From Pseudoduganella plicata (GTDB lineage Bacteria > Pseudomonadota > Gammaproteobacteria > Burkholderiales > Burkholderiaceae_D), in NCBI RefSeq assembly GCF_004421005.1, contig NZ_CP038026.1, forward strand, positions 5,208,001 to 5,272,000: a DNA stretch of 64,000 nt. Direction: 5' to 3'. Positions 9,523 to 18,948 of the stretch are shown here, piece by piece. Numbering within the stretch: position 1 is the first letter of the stretch; each line of letters opens with the position of its first letter. The position numbers were made by a program, and so were the translations under genes. Under the pieces are notes generated by a model, which saw only the letters and a list, made by a program, of their open reading frames with translations, searched no databases and was not told the origin of the DNA.

Positions 9523-10292
9523 CTACCCGAACCTGAAACTCGACACCGCCAAGGCCCCGAAGAAATCCTCTTCGTGATAGACGACGGTTGCAGCATCGTC
9601 CTCCGCCGCGCCCAGCGCCACCATCAGCGGCAGCAGGTGTTCCTCGCGCGGATGCGCCTGGCGCGCGGCCGGTGCCCGCTCCCATTCCAGTAAGGCCGCC
9701 GTGCGCTCCTGCGGCGGCAAAGCCATCGCCGCGCGCAGCCAGGCGTCGAACGCATGCGACGCCGCGGCGCCCGCCCCATTGAACGCGCGCAGGTTGTGGT
9801 AACTGAGGCCACTGCCGACGATCAGTACACCCTCGCTGCGCAACGCGGCCAGCGCGCGGCCGACCGCCACGTGCTCTGCCGGATCGAGTCCATGCCGCAG
9901 CGACAGCTGCACGATTGGCACGTCCGCCTCGGGAAACACCGGGTACAGCGCGGAAAACGTGCCGTGATCGAAGCCGCGTGCATCGTCCAGCACGGCCCCG
10001 TGGCCCGCCTCCCGCAACAGCGCCTGTACGCGCGCGGCCAGCGCCGGTTCGCCCGGCGCGTCATACCGGATCGCGTAGGTATGCGGCGGGAAGCCGCCGT
10101 AGTCGTAGATCATCGGCGGCCGCGTGCCGGACGAGATCATGAAGTCGCGGCGGCCTTCGGCTTGCCGCCGATCTGGCGCACGATGTCGCGCAGCGATGCA
10201 TCGAGCGCATCGTACGCCTGGCCGAACTGTTCGCGCATCCACGGCCATGGGCCGCCGCCATGCGACAGGAAGTAAGTGGGTAGCTGAGGCAT
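9523..10292 (-). pseudogene. ygiD: 4,5-DOPA/extradiol dioxygenase family protein, broken by an internal deletion and frameshift
   Basis: Two reading frames together form a YgiD/DODA-type dioxygenase. The N-terminal frame starts at the ATG at 10292, with a good ggagaa ribosome site, reads MPQLPTYFLSHGGGPWPWMR... and stops at 10137-10139 after 51 codons. The rest of the protein continues in another frame from 10140 (RPPMIYDYGGFPPHTYAIRY..., GFDHGTFSAL, SYHNLR, EEHLLPLM). At the junction the family's conserved (S/G)(A/G)HW segment, which provides a metal-ligand histidine, is missing together with roughly ten residues. The gene therefore probably makes no active enzyme. A -1 slip alone would not restore the lost motif. 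Assembly error is possible but would have to delete a segment. Confidence 0.8.
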
Positions 10293-10391
10293 TTGTTCTC
10301 CGTGCTCGTCGTTCGTCGATACGCACTATATGGCAGCGCGGCATGCCACCACAACGGCCAGAATATCGATACTGACGTTCGATTTGCCGGG

Positions 10392-11246
10392 TCAGCGCAC
10401 CAGCATCGCCACCCGCACCAGCGCAAACAGCCGCGCCACGCGCATCCAGCCGATCACCAGCGCAATCAGCTGCGTCAGCAGTAGCGCGGCGATCAGCTGC
10501 ACCGGTCCCACCGGCGGCACCTGCAGCCGGCCCAGCGCCAGCGAGGCCGCCAGTACCAGCCCCGCTACCGTGAACAGCGCATAGGCGCTCAGCACGGGTC
10601 CGGGCCGCTGCGCCAGCAACCCAAGGCCGCGCCACCACCCGGCCACCGCCGACGTGCGGCGGCGGTCGGTTGCCAGTGCGGCACGCCCCGCGTCCAGCGT
10701 CAGGTTGACCAACAGGACCAGCAGCGCCGCCGCCGCGCCGGCCGCGAGCGTGGCATTGCGCGCGTCCTCCGGTAGTATCACCGTGCGGCCGTGGGCCCGG
10801 GCCATGTCCAGCAGCCACATGCCGAGAAAAACGGCCGCGCCCAGCGGCACCACCGCCCAGCACAGCATGCGGGCCATGCGCGGATACTCGGCCAGCGCGC
10901 CGGCCAGCAGCGCTCTGAAACGCAACTGGTCCGGCGCGCGCGCCGCGGCGACGACGGCACCCGACAGCAACGGCGACAACGCCAACGTCAGCGCCAGCGC
11001 GCCGAAGCCCGCCGTGCCGATGGCGGGCATCTGTCGCCCCAGCACCGTCGCCAGGTCGCCGAGGGCGACGATGTCGAGGGCGCGTGCCAGCGCCGGCGCA
11101 TGCGTCGAATAGTCCAGTTGTCCCGCCAGCAGGCTGTAGACGGGTATGGCCAGCAGCAGGGTAGGCAGCAGCACGCACGCGGCCCACAGCAGCAACAGGC
11201 GCCACTGCAGCGCGGCGCGGGCGGACAGGCTCAGGATCGATGTCAT
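10392..11246 (-). CDS. hypothetical multi-pass membrane protein
   Basis: A 284-residue Ala/Leu-rich protein with about six predicted transmembrane helices (near residues 17-40, 80-105, 128-150, 170-185, 220-240 and 250-275). No catalytic motif is recognised. Its ATG overlaps the stop of the M1 metallopeptidase gene by four bases, so the two are almost certainly co-translated. The membrane protein may anchor or cooperate with the peptidase, but this is only inferred from the gene order. Confidence 0.75.
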   Translation of the reverse strand: MTSILSLSARAALQWRLLLLWAACVLLPTLLLAIPVYSLLAGQLDYSTHAPALARALDIVALGDLATVLGRQMPAIGTAGFGALALTLALSPLLSGAVVAAARAPDQLRFRALLAGALAEYPRMARMLCWAVVPLGAAVFLGMWLLDMARAHGRTVILPEDARNATLAAGAAAALLVLLVNLTLDAGRAALATDRRRTSAVAGWWRGLGLLAQRPGPVLSAYALFTVAGLVLAASLALGRLQVPPVGPVQLIAALLLTQLIALVIGWMRVARLFALVRVAMLVR

Positions 11247-13414
11247 ACGGTCGCCAGCAGGGCCAGTAAGGTCTGTACGATGGTGCCGAAGTCCAGCGTC
11301 CAGCGCCGGGTCGCGCTGGTGTCCGGCGCCAGGGTGCGGCCGTCATCGAGCTTGTTCGCATCGAGCAGGTGCCGGCGGTCGGGGTCCAGCTGCGCCGAAA
11401 TCGCCTGCGCCGGCCGTACCCATTCGAAGCGGCGCCACTTTTCGGCACCGTTCCACTGCACCGTCTCGCGGCTGCCGTCGGCAAACGTGACGACCAGCGT
11501 CTGCGGCACCGCCGCGCCGCGCCGGCGCAGCACGACGGCGGTGCGATACGGGTACGGCCCCGTGCCGTCGCGCGCATCCGGGTTCGCCTTGCGCCACCGC
11601 TTCCGCGCCGCTTCCGCGCGCTCGTCGGCCTGCTCCAGCGTGACGTTCACGTACCTGCCGCCCACCAGCTCCCAGCCCGGCTGCGGTACCACTTCTTCGC
11701 TGGTGAAGTCGGCAATGCGATCGTCCACCGCCTGGGTCGCGTAGACCTGCTGCTCGAACACCGTGTTGACGAGGTCCGCGCGGCCGCTGACCTCCGCCAG
11801 CGTTGCGCGCAGATCCGCGGTGCTGGGGTGACGGAATTGCCACCGGCGGTAGTATTCGCGCATCGCCCGCTCCATCGTGTCCTTGCCCAGCTGCGCCTCC
11901 AGGTCGTGCAGCATCAGCGCCGTGCGCGCGTACACGGGGCCGACGCCTTCCAGCCGTCCCCAGGCGTTTTCACCCAATGGGTCGGCCGGCTCGTCCAGCG
12001 ACAGGCCGATGCGCTCGAAGCCGAACACGTCGAAGGCGGGCGCGAAGCCGAGGCGGCGCAGCAGCGAATTGGTCGCATAGAGCCGCTGCCCGCGCGCCCG
12101 CAGCATGCGCTGGTCCCAGAATTCGTTGAGGCCTTCGTCCAGTATCGGTTCCTCGAACTCGTTGCTGGCCAGGATGCCGTGGAAATAGCCGTGGCCGAAT
12201 TCATGGATGGTGACGAAGTCCAGCGTCATCTCCCCCATCGTGCCGGGTGCCGGGTCGGGCACGCTGTCGGCCGTGAAGAACGTGGGGTATTCCATGCCGC
12301 TGGCTTCGCGCCCGTTGAACGGCGGGATCACCGCCGTGACGGCGCGGTAAGGGTAGGGGCCCAGCGTGCGTTCGAAGTACGCCAGCGAATCGAGCGTGGC
12401 CTTCAGCACGGGCGCCGCATTGGAGCGGTACTCGGGCGGGAACAGCACGGTGACCTGCACCGCGTGGCCGGCCGCGCCCTTGTACGTGGCGCGCAGCGGC
12501 GGGGCCGTGCGGCTGTCCGCCGTCCAGGCGAAATCGTGCACGTCGCCCTGCACGAAGCGATGCGTGACAAGGCCGTTCTTCTCGACGGGCGCGCCCTGCG
12601 GCTCGCCCGTCGCGCCGACCGTATAGCCCTTCGGTACCGTCAGACGCACATCGTAATGACCGAAGTCCGCGTAGTACTCCGACTCGGCATGATACTCGTG
12701 GGCATTCCAGCGCACCGTCGTGGCGCCCCGTTCGCCCGGCAGTTCCAGCACGGCGATCTTGGGAAACCATTGCGCCACCAGGTGGAAGGTATCGAAGTAA
12801 CCCGTGCGCACCGTCACGCGCGGCAGCTGGTCGAAGAAAGCGATATCGAGCGTCGTGCTGGCGCCCGCCGCCACGGGCTCGGGCAGGTCGAAGCGCACCA
12901 CCGTGCGGTCCGTGGCCGGTCCGCCATCGGGTTGCACGAATGTCCACGGCACCTTGCGCCCGTTCTGGGTGACCGAGCGCAGCTCCGTGTAGCCGTATTT
13001 CTCGTCCCCCGCGTCCAGCCCCGAGCGGAATCCTTCGCCGCCATGCCGTTCTTCCGTATAGAACGTGCTGTTCTCGTTGCGGTGCGCATTCAGGTACAGG
13101 TGCAGATAGACGCTGCGCACCGGCCGGTCGCTGCGGTTGCGCCACGTGAGCTGCTGGCGCGCCTCGACGGTGTGGCGGATCGGGTCAAGGGTGGCGTCGA
13201 TCCGGTAACTGGCGACGCGGTCGGACAGTGTAGCCTCGGTCCCGGTGCGCGGGCCGCCCCAGGCGTTCGGCGCGCTGGGCGTGCGCACGGCGGCGGCATT
13301 GGCCGGCGCCATCGGGATATCGTCAGGCGTTGGCGGCGCGGCGGTGGCCGCATGGACAGCCAGCGCGGCCAGCGCGGCAGCGGCAAGGATCTTGAGCGAA
13401 CGGCAAGGCGGCAT
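11243..13414 (-). CDS. M1 family zinc metallopeptidase (aminopeptidase N-like), exported
   Basis: A 723-residue gluzincin. A signal peptide (residues 1-25, ending ATAAPPTP) precedes a beta-rich N-terminal domain. The exopeptidase motif is degenerate (SGMEYPTFF, about 372), and the zinc motif HEFGH (about 404-408) is followed after 18 residues by the third ligand in ILDEGLNEF, matching HExxH-x18-E. It should hydrolyse peptides in the periplasm; substrate specificity is unknown. The GMEYP variant instead of GAMEN suggests it is not a classical PepN. It overlaps the downstream membrane protein gene by four bases and is divergent from dsbA. Confidence 0.88.
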   Translation of the reverse strand: MPPCRSLKILAAAALAALAVHAATAAPPTPDDIPMAPANAAAVRTPSAPNAWGGPRTGTEATLSDRVASYRIDATLDPIRHTVEARQQLTWRNRSDRPVRSVYLHLYLNAHRNENSTFYTEERHGGEGFRSGLDAGDEKYGYTELRSVTQNGRKVPWTFVQPDGGPATDRTVVRFDLPEPVAAGASTTLDIAFFDQLPRVTVRTGYFDTFHLVAQWFPKIAVLELPGERGATTVRWNAHEYHAESEYYADFGHYDVRLTVPKGYTVGATGEPQGAPVEKNGLVTHRFVQGDVHDFAWTADSRTAPPLRATYKGAAGHAVQVTVLFPPEYRSNAAPVLKATLDSLAYFERTLGPYPYRAVTAVIPPFNGREASGMEYPTFFTADSVPDPAPGTMGEMTLDFVTIHEFGHGYFHGILASNEFEEPILDEGLNEFWDQRMLRARGQRLYATNSLLRRLGFAPAFDVFGFERIGLSLDEPADPLGENAWGRLEGVGPVYARTALMLHDLEAQLGKDTMERAMREYYRRWQFRHPSTADLRATLAEVSGRADLVNTVFEQQVYATQAVDDRIADFTSEEVVPQPGWELVGGRYVNVTLEQADERAEAARKRWRKANPDARDGTGPYPYRTAVVLRRRGAAVPQTLVVTFADGSRETVQWNGAEKWRRFEWVRPAQAISAQLDPDRRHLLDANKLDDGRTLAPDTSATRRWTLDFGTIVQTLLALLATV

Positions 13415-13628
13415 GGTGCACCTGTCGAGGTAGCGATGCTGTCACTATAACGGTTTGCCCCGCTGTTGTGGCGTGCCGTGCACACGGGACCGCCGGGGCT
13501 TAAACCCGCCTTAATTTCGCCGCGGGGGTGAACCGGGGCGCCAAAAGGTGGTAATCTCGCGGCGTTTACCGTCGGGAGGGCAGCCCTTCCCGATGGCCGT
13601 TTTCCGCAACCAGACAAGAAGGAAGATC

Positions 13629-14288
13629 ATGCGTTTTCTGCGCCTCATGCTTGCCGCCACCGCCCTGCTGGCATTTACCGCCACCTCCCGCGCCGCCGAG
13701 ATCCGCGACGGCGCCGGCTACCAGACGCTGGCACAGCCCGTGCGCTCCGACACGGGCAAGAAGGTCGAGGTCATCGAATTCTTCATGTACACGTGCCCGC
13801 ACTGCAATACACTGGACCCGATGCTGTCGGAATGGGTGAAGAAGCAGGGCGACAAGATCGCCTTCCGCCGCCTGCACTTCCCGGCCGGCGGCGAGAAGGA
13901 CCCGCTGGCGCACGCCTACCTCACGCTGGAAGCGATGGGTCAGGCCGAGCAGTTCCATCCGAAGTTCTTTAACGCGATCCACGTGCAGCGCGATCGTATC
14001 TACCGCAGCGACGAGCAGATCCTGGACTTCCTCGTCAAGAACGGCATCGACAAGGCCAAGTACCAGCAGTTCTTCAACTCGTTCGGCGTGCTGACCAAAC
14101 TGAAGCGGCTGAGCGCCACCATCGGCGCCTACAAGGTCGAGAGCGCGCCGACGATCGTCGTCGACGGGCGTTACGTCACGTCGCCAACCATCGCGGGCGC
14201 ACCGAACATGCCCGAACTGCAGGCCGGCAAGAACACGCTGGCCGTGCTGGACGCGCTGGTGGCGAAGGTCGCGGCAGAGAAGAAATAA
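13629..14288 (+). CDS. dsbA: thiol:disulfide interchange protein DsbA
   Basis: A 219-residue periplasmic oxidase that introduces disulfide bonds into exported proteins. The signal peptide MRFLRLMLAATALLAF... ends near SRA-AEI. The thioredoxin-fold active site is CPHC (residues 56-59, in FFMYTCPHCNTL), and the cis-proline loop is ESAPTIVVDGRY. The ATG at 13629 has a ggaaga ribosome site; in-frame sequence further upstream has no support. A small membrane protein follows 18 nt later and is probably co-transcribed, with a terminator after it. Confidence 0.95.
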   Translation: MRFLRLMLAATALLAFTATSRAAEIRDGAGYQTLAQPVRSDTGKKVEVIEFFMYTCPHCNTLDPMLSEWVKKQGDKIAFRRLHFPAGGEKDPLAHAYLTLEAMGQAEQFHPKFFNAIHVQRDRIYRSDEQILDFLVKNGIDKAKYQQFFNSFGVLTKLKRLSATIGAYKVESAPTIVVDGRYVTSPTIAGAPNMPELQAGKNTLAVLDALVAKVAAEKK

Positions 14289-14306
14289 GCAGGAAGGAGC
14301 GGCACC

Positions 14307-14618
14307 ATGAGCGAGCGGGAAAAAGACGTCATGCAGATGTACGATGCGCTGGCGCCGGACGAGAAGCGGCTGTTCAGCGCCAGCAACGTCAACCACCTGG
14401 GCTGGAGCCTGGTCGTGGTGCTGGCCCTGCTGCTGGCGTGGTTCGGCGCGGCACTGGTCAACGCGGAGAACCAGCGCAACGCGCTGATGACGAAGCAATG
14501 CCAGGACCGCGTCTTCAAGGAAGAAGTGGACAAGACGTGCCTGCTGACCGTGCGTTCGCGCGAGCACTGGTGGCAGCATCTGACGTATGCGCTGGGGCAT
14601 TTGTCTCCGGAGAAGTAA
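14307..14618 (+). CDS. small single-pass membrane protein
   Basis: A 103-residue protein of unknown function. A charged N-terminal part (MSEREKDVMQMYDALAPDEKR) precedes one strong transmembrane helix (about residues 32-51, LGWSLVVVLALLLAWFGAAL). The C-terminal part contains two cysteines (QCQDRVFK and KTCLLTV) and probably lies in the periplasm, where the neighbouring DsbA could oxidise them; that link is inference only. A clear ggaagg-type ribosome site precedes the ATG. Confidence 0.8.
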   Translation: MSEREKDVMQMYDALAPDEKRLFSASNVNHLGWSLVVVLALLLAWFGAALVNAENQRNALMTKQCQDRVFKEEVDKTCLLTVRSREHWWQHLTYALGHLSPEK

Positions 14619-14635
14619 GCGCCGATGCCGGAATG

Positions 14636-14661
14636 GGCCCGCTGTTGCAGCGGGCCTTTTT
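14636..14661 (+). terminator. Rho-independent terminator after dsbA and the small membrane protein
   Basis: A 9-bp perfect stem ggcccgctg / cagcgggcc with a 3-nt loop, followed directly by five T. It lies 18 nt past the stop codon of the small membrane protein. Confidence 0.85.
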
Positions 14662-14962
14662 GTTTGCCTACGCATCGTGGTCTCCGGCATCCTGCCCGCC
14701 AACGCTGCGCTGCTGGAGAACAGGGCTGTGACAGGCGGCGGCAGAGCAGACTGCTGTGTCTGCGGCCTCCGCGTGCTCTGCACCGAGCCGCTTTCGGCGG
14801 GCCCGTTTCATTAAAAATATTCTTTGTAATCAAGCTGTTGTGTACATGCCTCGGATTGTTGCACGCAAGTTCATCAATCGCATGTTTTCATATTCACAGA
14901 CCATTCCTTAAGGCAATATTCACAGTTATCACATATGTGTTTAACAGTTCTTGGGAATTATC

Positions 14963-16495
14963 GTGAAATTACGGACAAAAATGCTGGCCGCCTTCGGTGC
15001 AGTTCTGGTGGTGTTCATCGTCGCCATCACCACCGCGCTGATCGGCATGCGCTCGGCCAAGGAAAGCTTCAATACCTTCATCGACCGCGACCAGGCCTTC
15101 CTCAGCGTCAGCGATGCGCTGTATGCGCAGGGCCTGCAAATGGGCCAGGCGCTGCGCAATATCATCCTGTCGCCGCAGAACCAGCAGGGCTACAAGAATC
15201 TGGCGACGGCGCGCAAGGATTTCCGTGAAGCGCTCGCCAGGGCCGAGCAGCTGTCCGGCGATGACGCGGCGGCGTCGAAAATCCTGGCCGACATCAAGGA
15301 CCTGCATGCGCAGCAAAGCGGCCTGCAGGACGAGATTGTCAAGCTGGCGGTGCCCGACCAGCCGACCGCCATCGCCACGCTGAACGCGAAGGAAACCCCG
15401 GTCTGGCGCAAGATCCGCGGCCACATCCTGGAACTGCGCAAGGCCAAGGAAACCACGGTCGCCGACGCCAAGGTCGAACTGGCCGCGCGCACGGGCGCGA
15501 TCGAGACGTACAGCATCGCGTTCGCGGCCGCAGCGGTGCTGATCGCCATCGGCGTCGCGCTGGCGATCACCCGCACCATCATGCGTCAACTGGGTGGCGA
15601 ACCGGCTTATGCGGCGTCGATCGCATCGTCGATCGCGGCCGGCGACCTCTCCCAACCCATTGAACTGGACCGCACGGACGACAACGCCAGCCTGCTGTTC
15701 GCGATGCGTTCGATGCGCGACAGCCTGGCGGGCCTGGTGCAGCAGGTCCGCTCGGGCACCGACGTCATCGAGACGGCATCGGCGGAAATCGCCGCCGGTA
15801 ATATGGATCTGTCGACGCGCACGGAGGAGCAGGCCAGTTCGCTCGAGGAAACGGCGGCCGCGATGGAAGAACTGACTTCCACCGTGGGCCTCAATTCGGA
15901 GAACGTGCGCCAGGCGAACGCGCTGGCCAATACGGCCTCCGAGGTCGCCGTGAAGGGCGGCCAGGTGGTGGCGGAAGTTGTCGGCTGCATGGACTCGATC
16001 AGCGACGCCGCCAGGCGTATCGTCAACATCATCGGCGTCATCGACGGCATCGCGTTCCAGACCAACATCCTGGCGCTGAACGCGGCGGTGGAAGCGGCGC
16101 GCGCCGGCGAACAGGGACGCGGCTTTGCCGTTGTCGCCTCGGAAGTGCGCAACCTGGCACACCGCAGCGCCTCGGCTGCAAAAGAAATCAAGGAACTGAT
16201 CGACGACTCGGTGCAGCGCGTGGATGCGGGCACGCGTCTCGTCGACGCCGCGGGCGGCACGATGAACGAAGTCGTCGCCAGCGTACGCCGTGTCACGGGC
16301 ATCATGGGAGAGATCGCGCTCGCCGGTGAAGAGCAGAGCCGCGGCATCGGTCAGGTCAACGAGGCGGTCGGCCAGATGGACGAGGCCACGCAGCGCAATG
16401 CCGCGCTGGTGGAAGAGGTGACGGCGGCCGCCGATTCGATGGCCGCGCAGGCGAAGAACCTGGCGGCCATCGTCAGTACCTTCCGCCTCGCGTAA
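14963..16495 (+). CDS. methyl-accepting chemotaxis protein
   Basis: A transmembrane chemoreceptor of about 510 residues. It has a first transmembrane helix (about residues 8-28), a four-helix-bundle-like ligand domain (30-185), a second helix (about 185-208), a HAMP region and a Tsr-class cytoplasmic hairpin whose tip contains FQTNILALNAAVEAARAGEQ. It should report a periplasmic signal to CheA/CheW. There is no C-terminal NWETF-type CheR-binding pentapeptide. The start is uncertain: a GTG at 14963 sits 6 nt after a ggga purine run, and a TTG at 14951 would add four residues. It is convergent with the GH3 gene; a link to sugar taxis is only suggested by position. Confidence 0.9.
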   Translation: MKLRTKMLAAFGAVLVVFIVAITTALIGMRSAKESFNTFIDRDQAFLSVSDALYAQGLQMGQALRNIILSPQNQQGYKNLATARKDFREALARAEQLSGDDAAASKILADIKDLHAQQSGLQDEIVKLAVPDQPTAIATLNAKETPVWRKIRGHILELRKAKETTVADAKVELAARTGAIETYSIAFAAAAVLIAIGVALAITRTIMRQLGGEPAYAASIASSIAAGDLSQPIELDRTDDNASLLFAMRSMRDSLAGLVQQVRSGTDVIETASAEIAAGNMDLSTRTEEQASSLEETAAAMEELTSTVGLNSENVRQANALANTASEVAVKGGQVVAEVVGCMDSISDAARRIVNIIGVIDGIAFQTNILALNAAVEAARAGEQGRGFAVVASEVRNLAHRSASAAKEIKELIDDSVQRVDAGTRLVDAAGGTMNEVVASVRRVTGIMGEIALAGEEQSRGIGQVNEAVGQMDEATQRNAALVEEVTAAADSMAAQAKNLAAIVSTFRLA

Positions 16496-16513
16496 AGGCG
16501 AAAGCGGGGTTTC

Positions 16514-18927
16514 TCAGCCGACCATCAGCTTGACGGACTTCAGGTCCACGCTGTCCGGCCCCACATGGATCGTGAAGCTGCCCGGTTCGACGACGCGCTT
16601 CATGTCCACATTGAAGAACCACAGGTCGCTCGGCCGGATATCGAAGACGAGCGTCCTCTTCTCGCCGGGGTTCAGCGTCACGCGCTGGAAGCCCTTCAGC
16701 TCCAGCACGGGGCGCGTCACGGACGAGACGTCGTCGCGGATGTACAGCTGCACGACTTCGTCGCCCCTGACCGGTCCCACGTTCGTCACGTCCACTTCTA
16801 CCTGCGTGCTGTCGGCCAGGCCGATCGACGATTTCTTCAGGCGCGGCGCGGCGATGTCGAACTTCGTGTAGCTGAGGCCAAAGCCGAACGGGAACAAAGG
16901 CTTGGTGCTGCCGTCGATATAGCCGCGCCGGGCCGAGGGCTTGTGGTTGTAGAAGATCGGCAGCTGGCCCACGTCGCGGGCAATCGACACGGGCAGCTTG
17001 CCGCCCGGGTTGGCCCGGCCGAACAGGATGTCCGCGGCGGCGTGGCCCGTTTCCTGGCCCAGGTACCAGCCTTCGACCAGCGCGTCGGCGCGCTGCGCCA
17101 GCAGGTTGACCGACAATGGACGGCCGTTCAGCAAGAACACGACCGTCGGTTTGCCCAGCGCGAAGATGGCGTTTGCCAGCTCGTTCTGCTGGCCCATCAG
17201 GTCCAGGCTGTTGCGGTCGCCCAGGTGGTTGTCCGCCCACGCCTCGCGGCTGGTCTGCTCGTTGTCGCCCAGGACCATGACGATGGTGTCGGCGTTCTTC
17301 GCCGCCGCCACGGCCTCCGCGATCAGCCGCGCGTTGACCTCCGGCGGGGTGAACTTGATCTCGTCCTTGCCCCAGATGCGTTCCTCGGTGATGCGCACGG
17401 CTTCGCGGTAATCGAAGCCGAAGCCCTGCGCCTTTGCTTCGGCCTGCAGCGCGTCGTGAATCGACACCACGTGGCGCGGCACGTCCGAATAGCCGCCGAT
17501 GGGCGTGTCTTTCGCGTGGGTGCCAAGCAGCAGCAGCTTGCCGACCTTCTTGCTGTTCAAAGGCAGCAGGCCCTTGTCGTTTTTCAGCAGCACGACGGAA
17601 CGCACGGCAGCTTCGCGGGCGAGGGCGACGGCATCCGCCGTTGCCGTCAGCCCGTCCGCTGCCTGCGCGTCCACGTACGGCTGTTCGAACAGGCCCGCGT
17701 TGAATTTCAGTTCCAGGATGCGGCGCACCATGGTGTCGATCTCCGCGACCTTGACCTTGCCTTCCCTGACCAGCTGCGCCAGCTCGCGGTAGCCGTGGCC
17801 GTCCGGCGTCTCGATGTCGACACCGGCCCTGATCGCGTACAGCGCCGCGTCCTTCGGCGTGTCCGCCAGGCGATGGCGCGTGACGAGCTCCTTGATGCCG
17901 AAGTAATCCGACACCATGACGCCCTTGAACCCCACTCCTGACGGCATACCTTGTTCAGAAGCCAGCGGTTGGCATGCGATGGCACGCCGCCGATCTCGTT
18001 ATATGACGGCATGATGGCGGCCACTGGCGTCTCGCGCACGAGCTTCTCGAACGGCGGGAAGAATTCCTCGCGCAAGGTGCGCTCCGACACTTCGGCCGGC
18101 CCGATATTCGTGCCCGATTCCGGCTGGCCATGGCCCGTCATGTGCTTCAGCGTGGCCAGCACCTTGTCCTTTGCCAGCTTGCGGTCCGTGCCGGAGAAGC
18201 CGAGTACCGCGGCCTTGCCCATCTCGCCGCACAGGAACGGGTCTTCGCCATAGGTTTCCTCGATGCGGCCCCAGCGCGGTTCGCGCGCCACGTCCACGAC
18301 CGGCGCCAGGGCGAAATTGGCGCCGCGCGCACGCATCTCGCGCGCGGCGACGGAAAACACCTTCTGCGCCAGCGCGGGATCGAAACTCGATGCCAGGCCG
18401 ATCGCCTGCGGGAACGACGTCGCGTCCTTCGCCACATAGCCGTGCAGCGCTTCCTCGTGCATGAACAGCGGGATGCCCAGGCGCGTCTGCTCGACCGCCC
18501 ACTTCTGTACGGCGTTCACGTACGTGGCCGTTTCCAGCGCGGTGCGGTTGGCGCGGGCACCGCTGTCGCCGGCGCCGCCGGGCTTGGCGCTGTCCGCGCT
18601 GGCCTGCCCCTGGCGGTCGGACGGCCGCGCCATCATGCCCAGGCCGTGCGGATACCGCTGCGACGCCTTGGCCGGTGCGAAGTCGCCGTTGGCTTCCTCG
18701 ATCAGGTTCTTCTCTTGCCAGACGCAGTCCATCTGCGCGATCTTTTCCTCCAGCGTCATGCGCTTCAACAGGTCGTCGACGCGTTTCGGCACCGGCGCGG
18801 CCGGGTCCTTGTACGGCGGGGGCGCATCGGTGGCGGCCAGCGCGAGCGTGGGCGCCGATGCGATGGCCGCCAGGCCCGTCATGGAAGTGAGGAACTGCCG
18901 GCGTTCGGGGTTGGTCTTGTCAGTCAT
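16514..18927 (-). pseudogene. glycoside hydrolase family 3 (beta-xylosidase/beta-glucosidase, BglX-like) with a one-base frameshift
   Basis: A GH3 enzyme of about 804 residues if one base is restored. The N-terminal frame (ATG 18927) has a Tat-like signal (ERRQFLTSMTGLAA), then KRMTLEEKIAQM, GIPLFMHEEALHG, APVVDVAREPRWGR, ETYGEDP and KHMTGHGQPESG. It loses frame at the run of four C at 17930-17933 (G on the coding strand), where EWGFKGV is expected. The other frame continues with FKGVMVSDYFGIKEL, whose Asp is the catalytic nucleophile, then the C-terminal and fibronectin III-like domains. One missing G in a homopolymer explains the break, so a sequencing error or a genuine recent inactivation are both possible. 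It follows xylH and fits release of xylose from xylo-oligosaccharides. Confidence 0.88.
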
Positions 18928-18948
18928 CTTGTCTCCTCCGTTTTATTT

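Noticed and set aside
11369..13450. Very long open frame of 693 codons on the plus strand opposite the M1 peptidase gene
   Set aside because: It is an antisense shadow in GC-rich DNA: Arg/His/Gln-rich composition, no domain, no ribosome site, while the minus-strand frame has clear M1 motifs.
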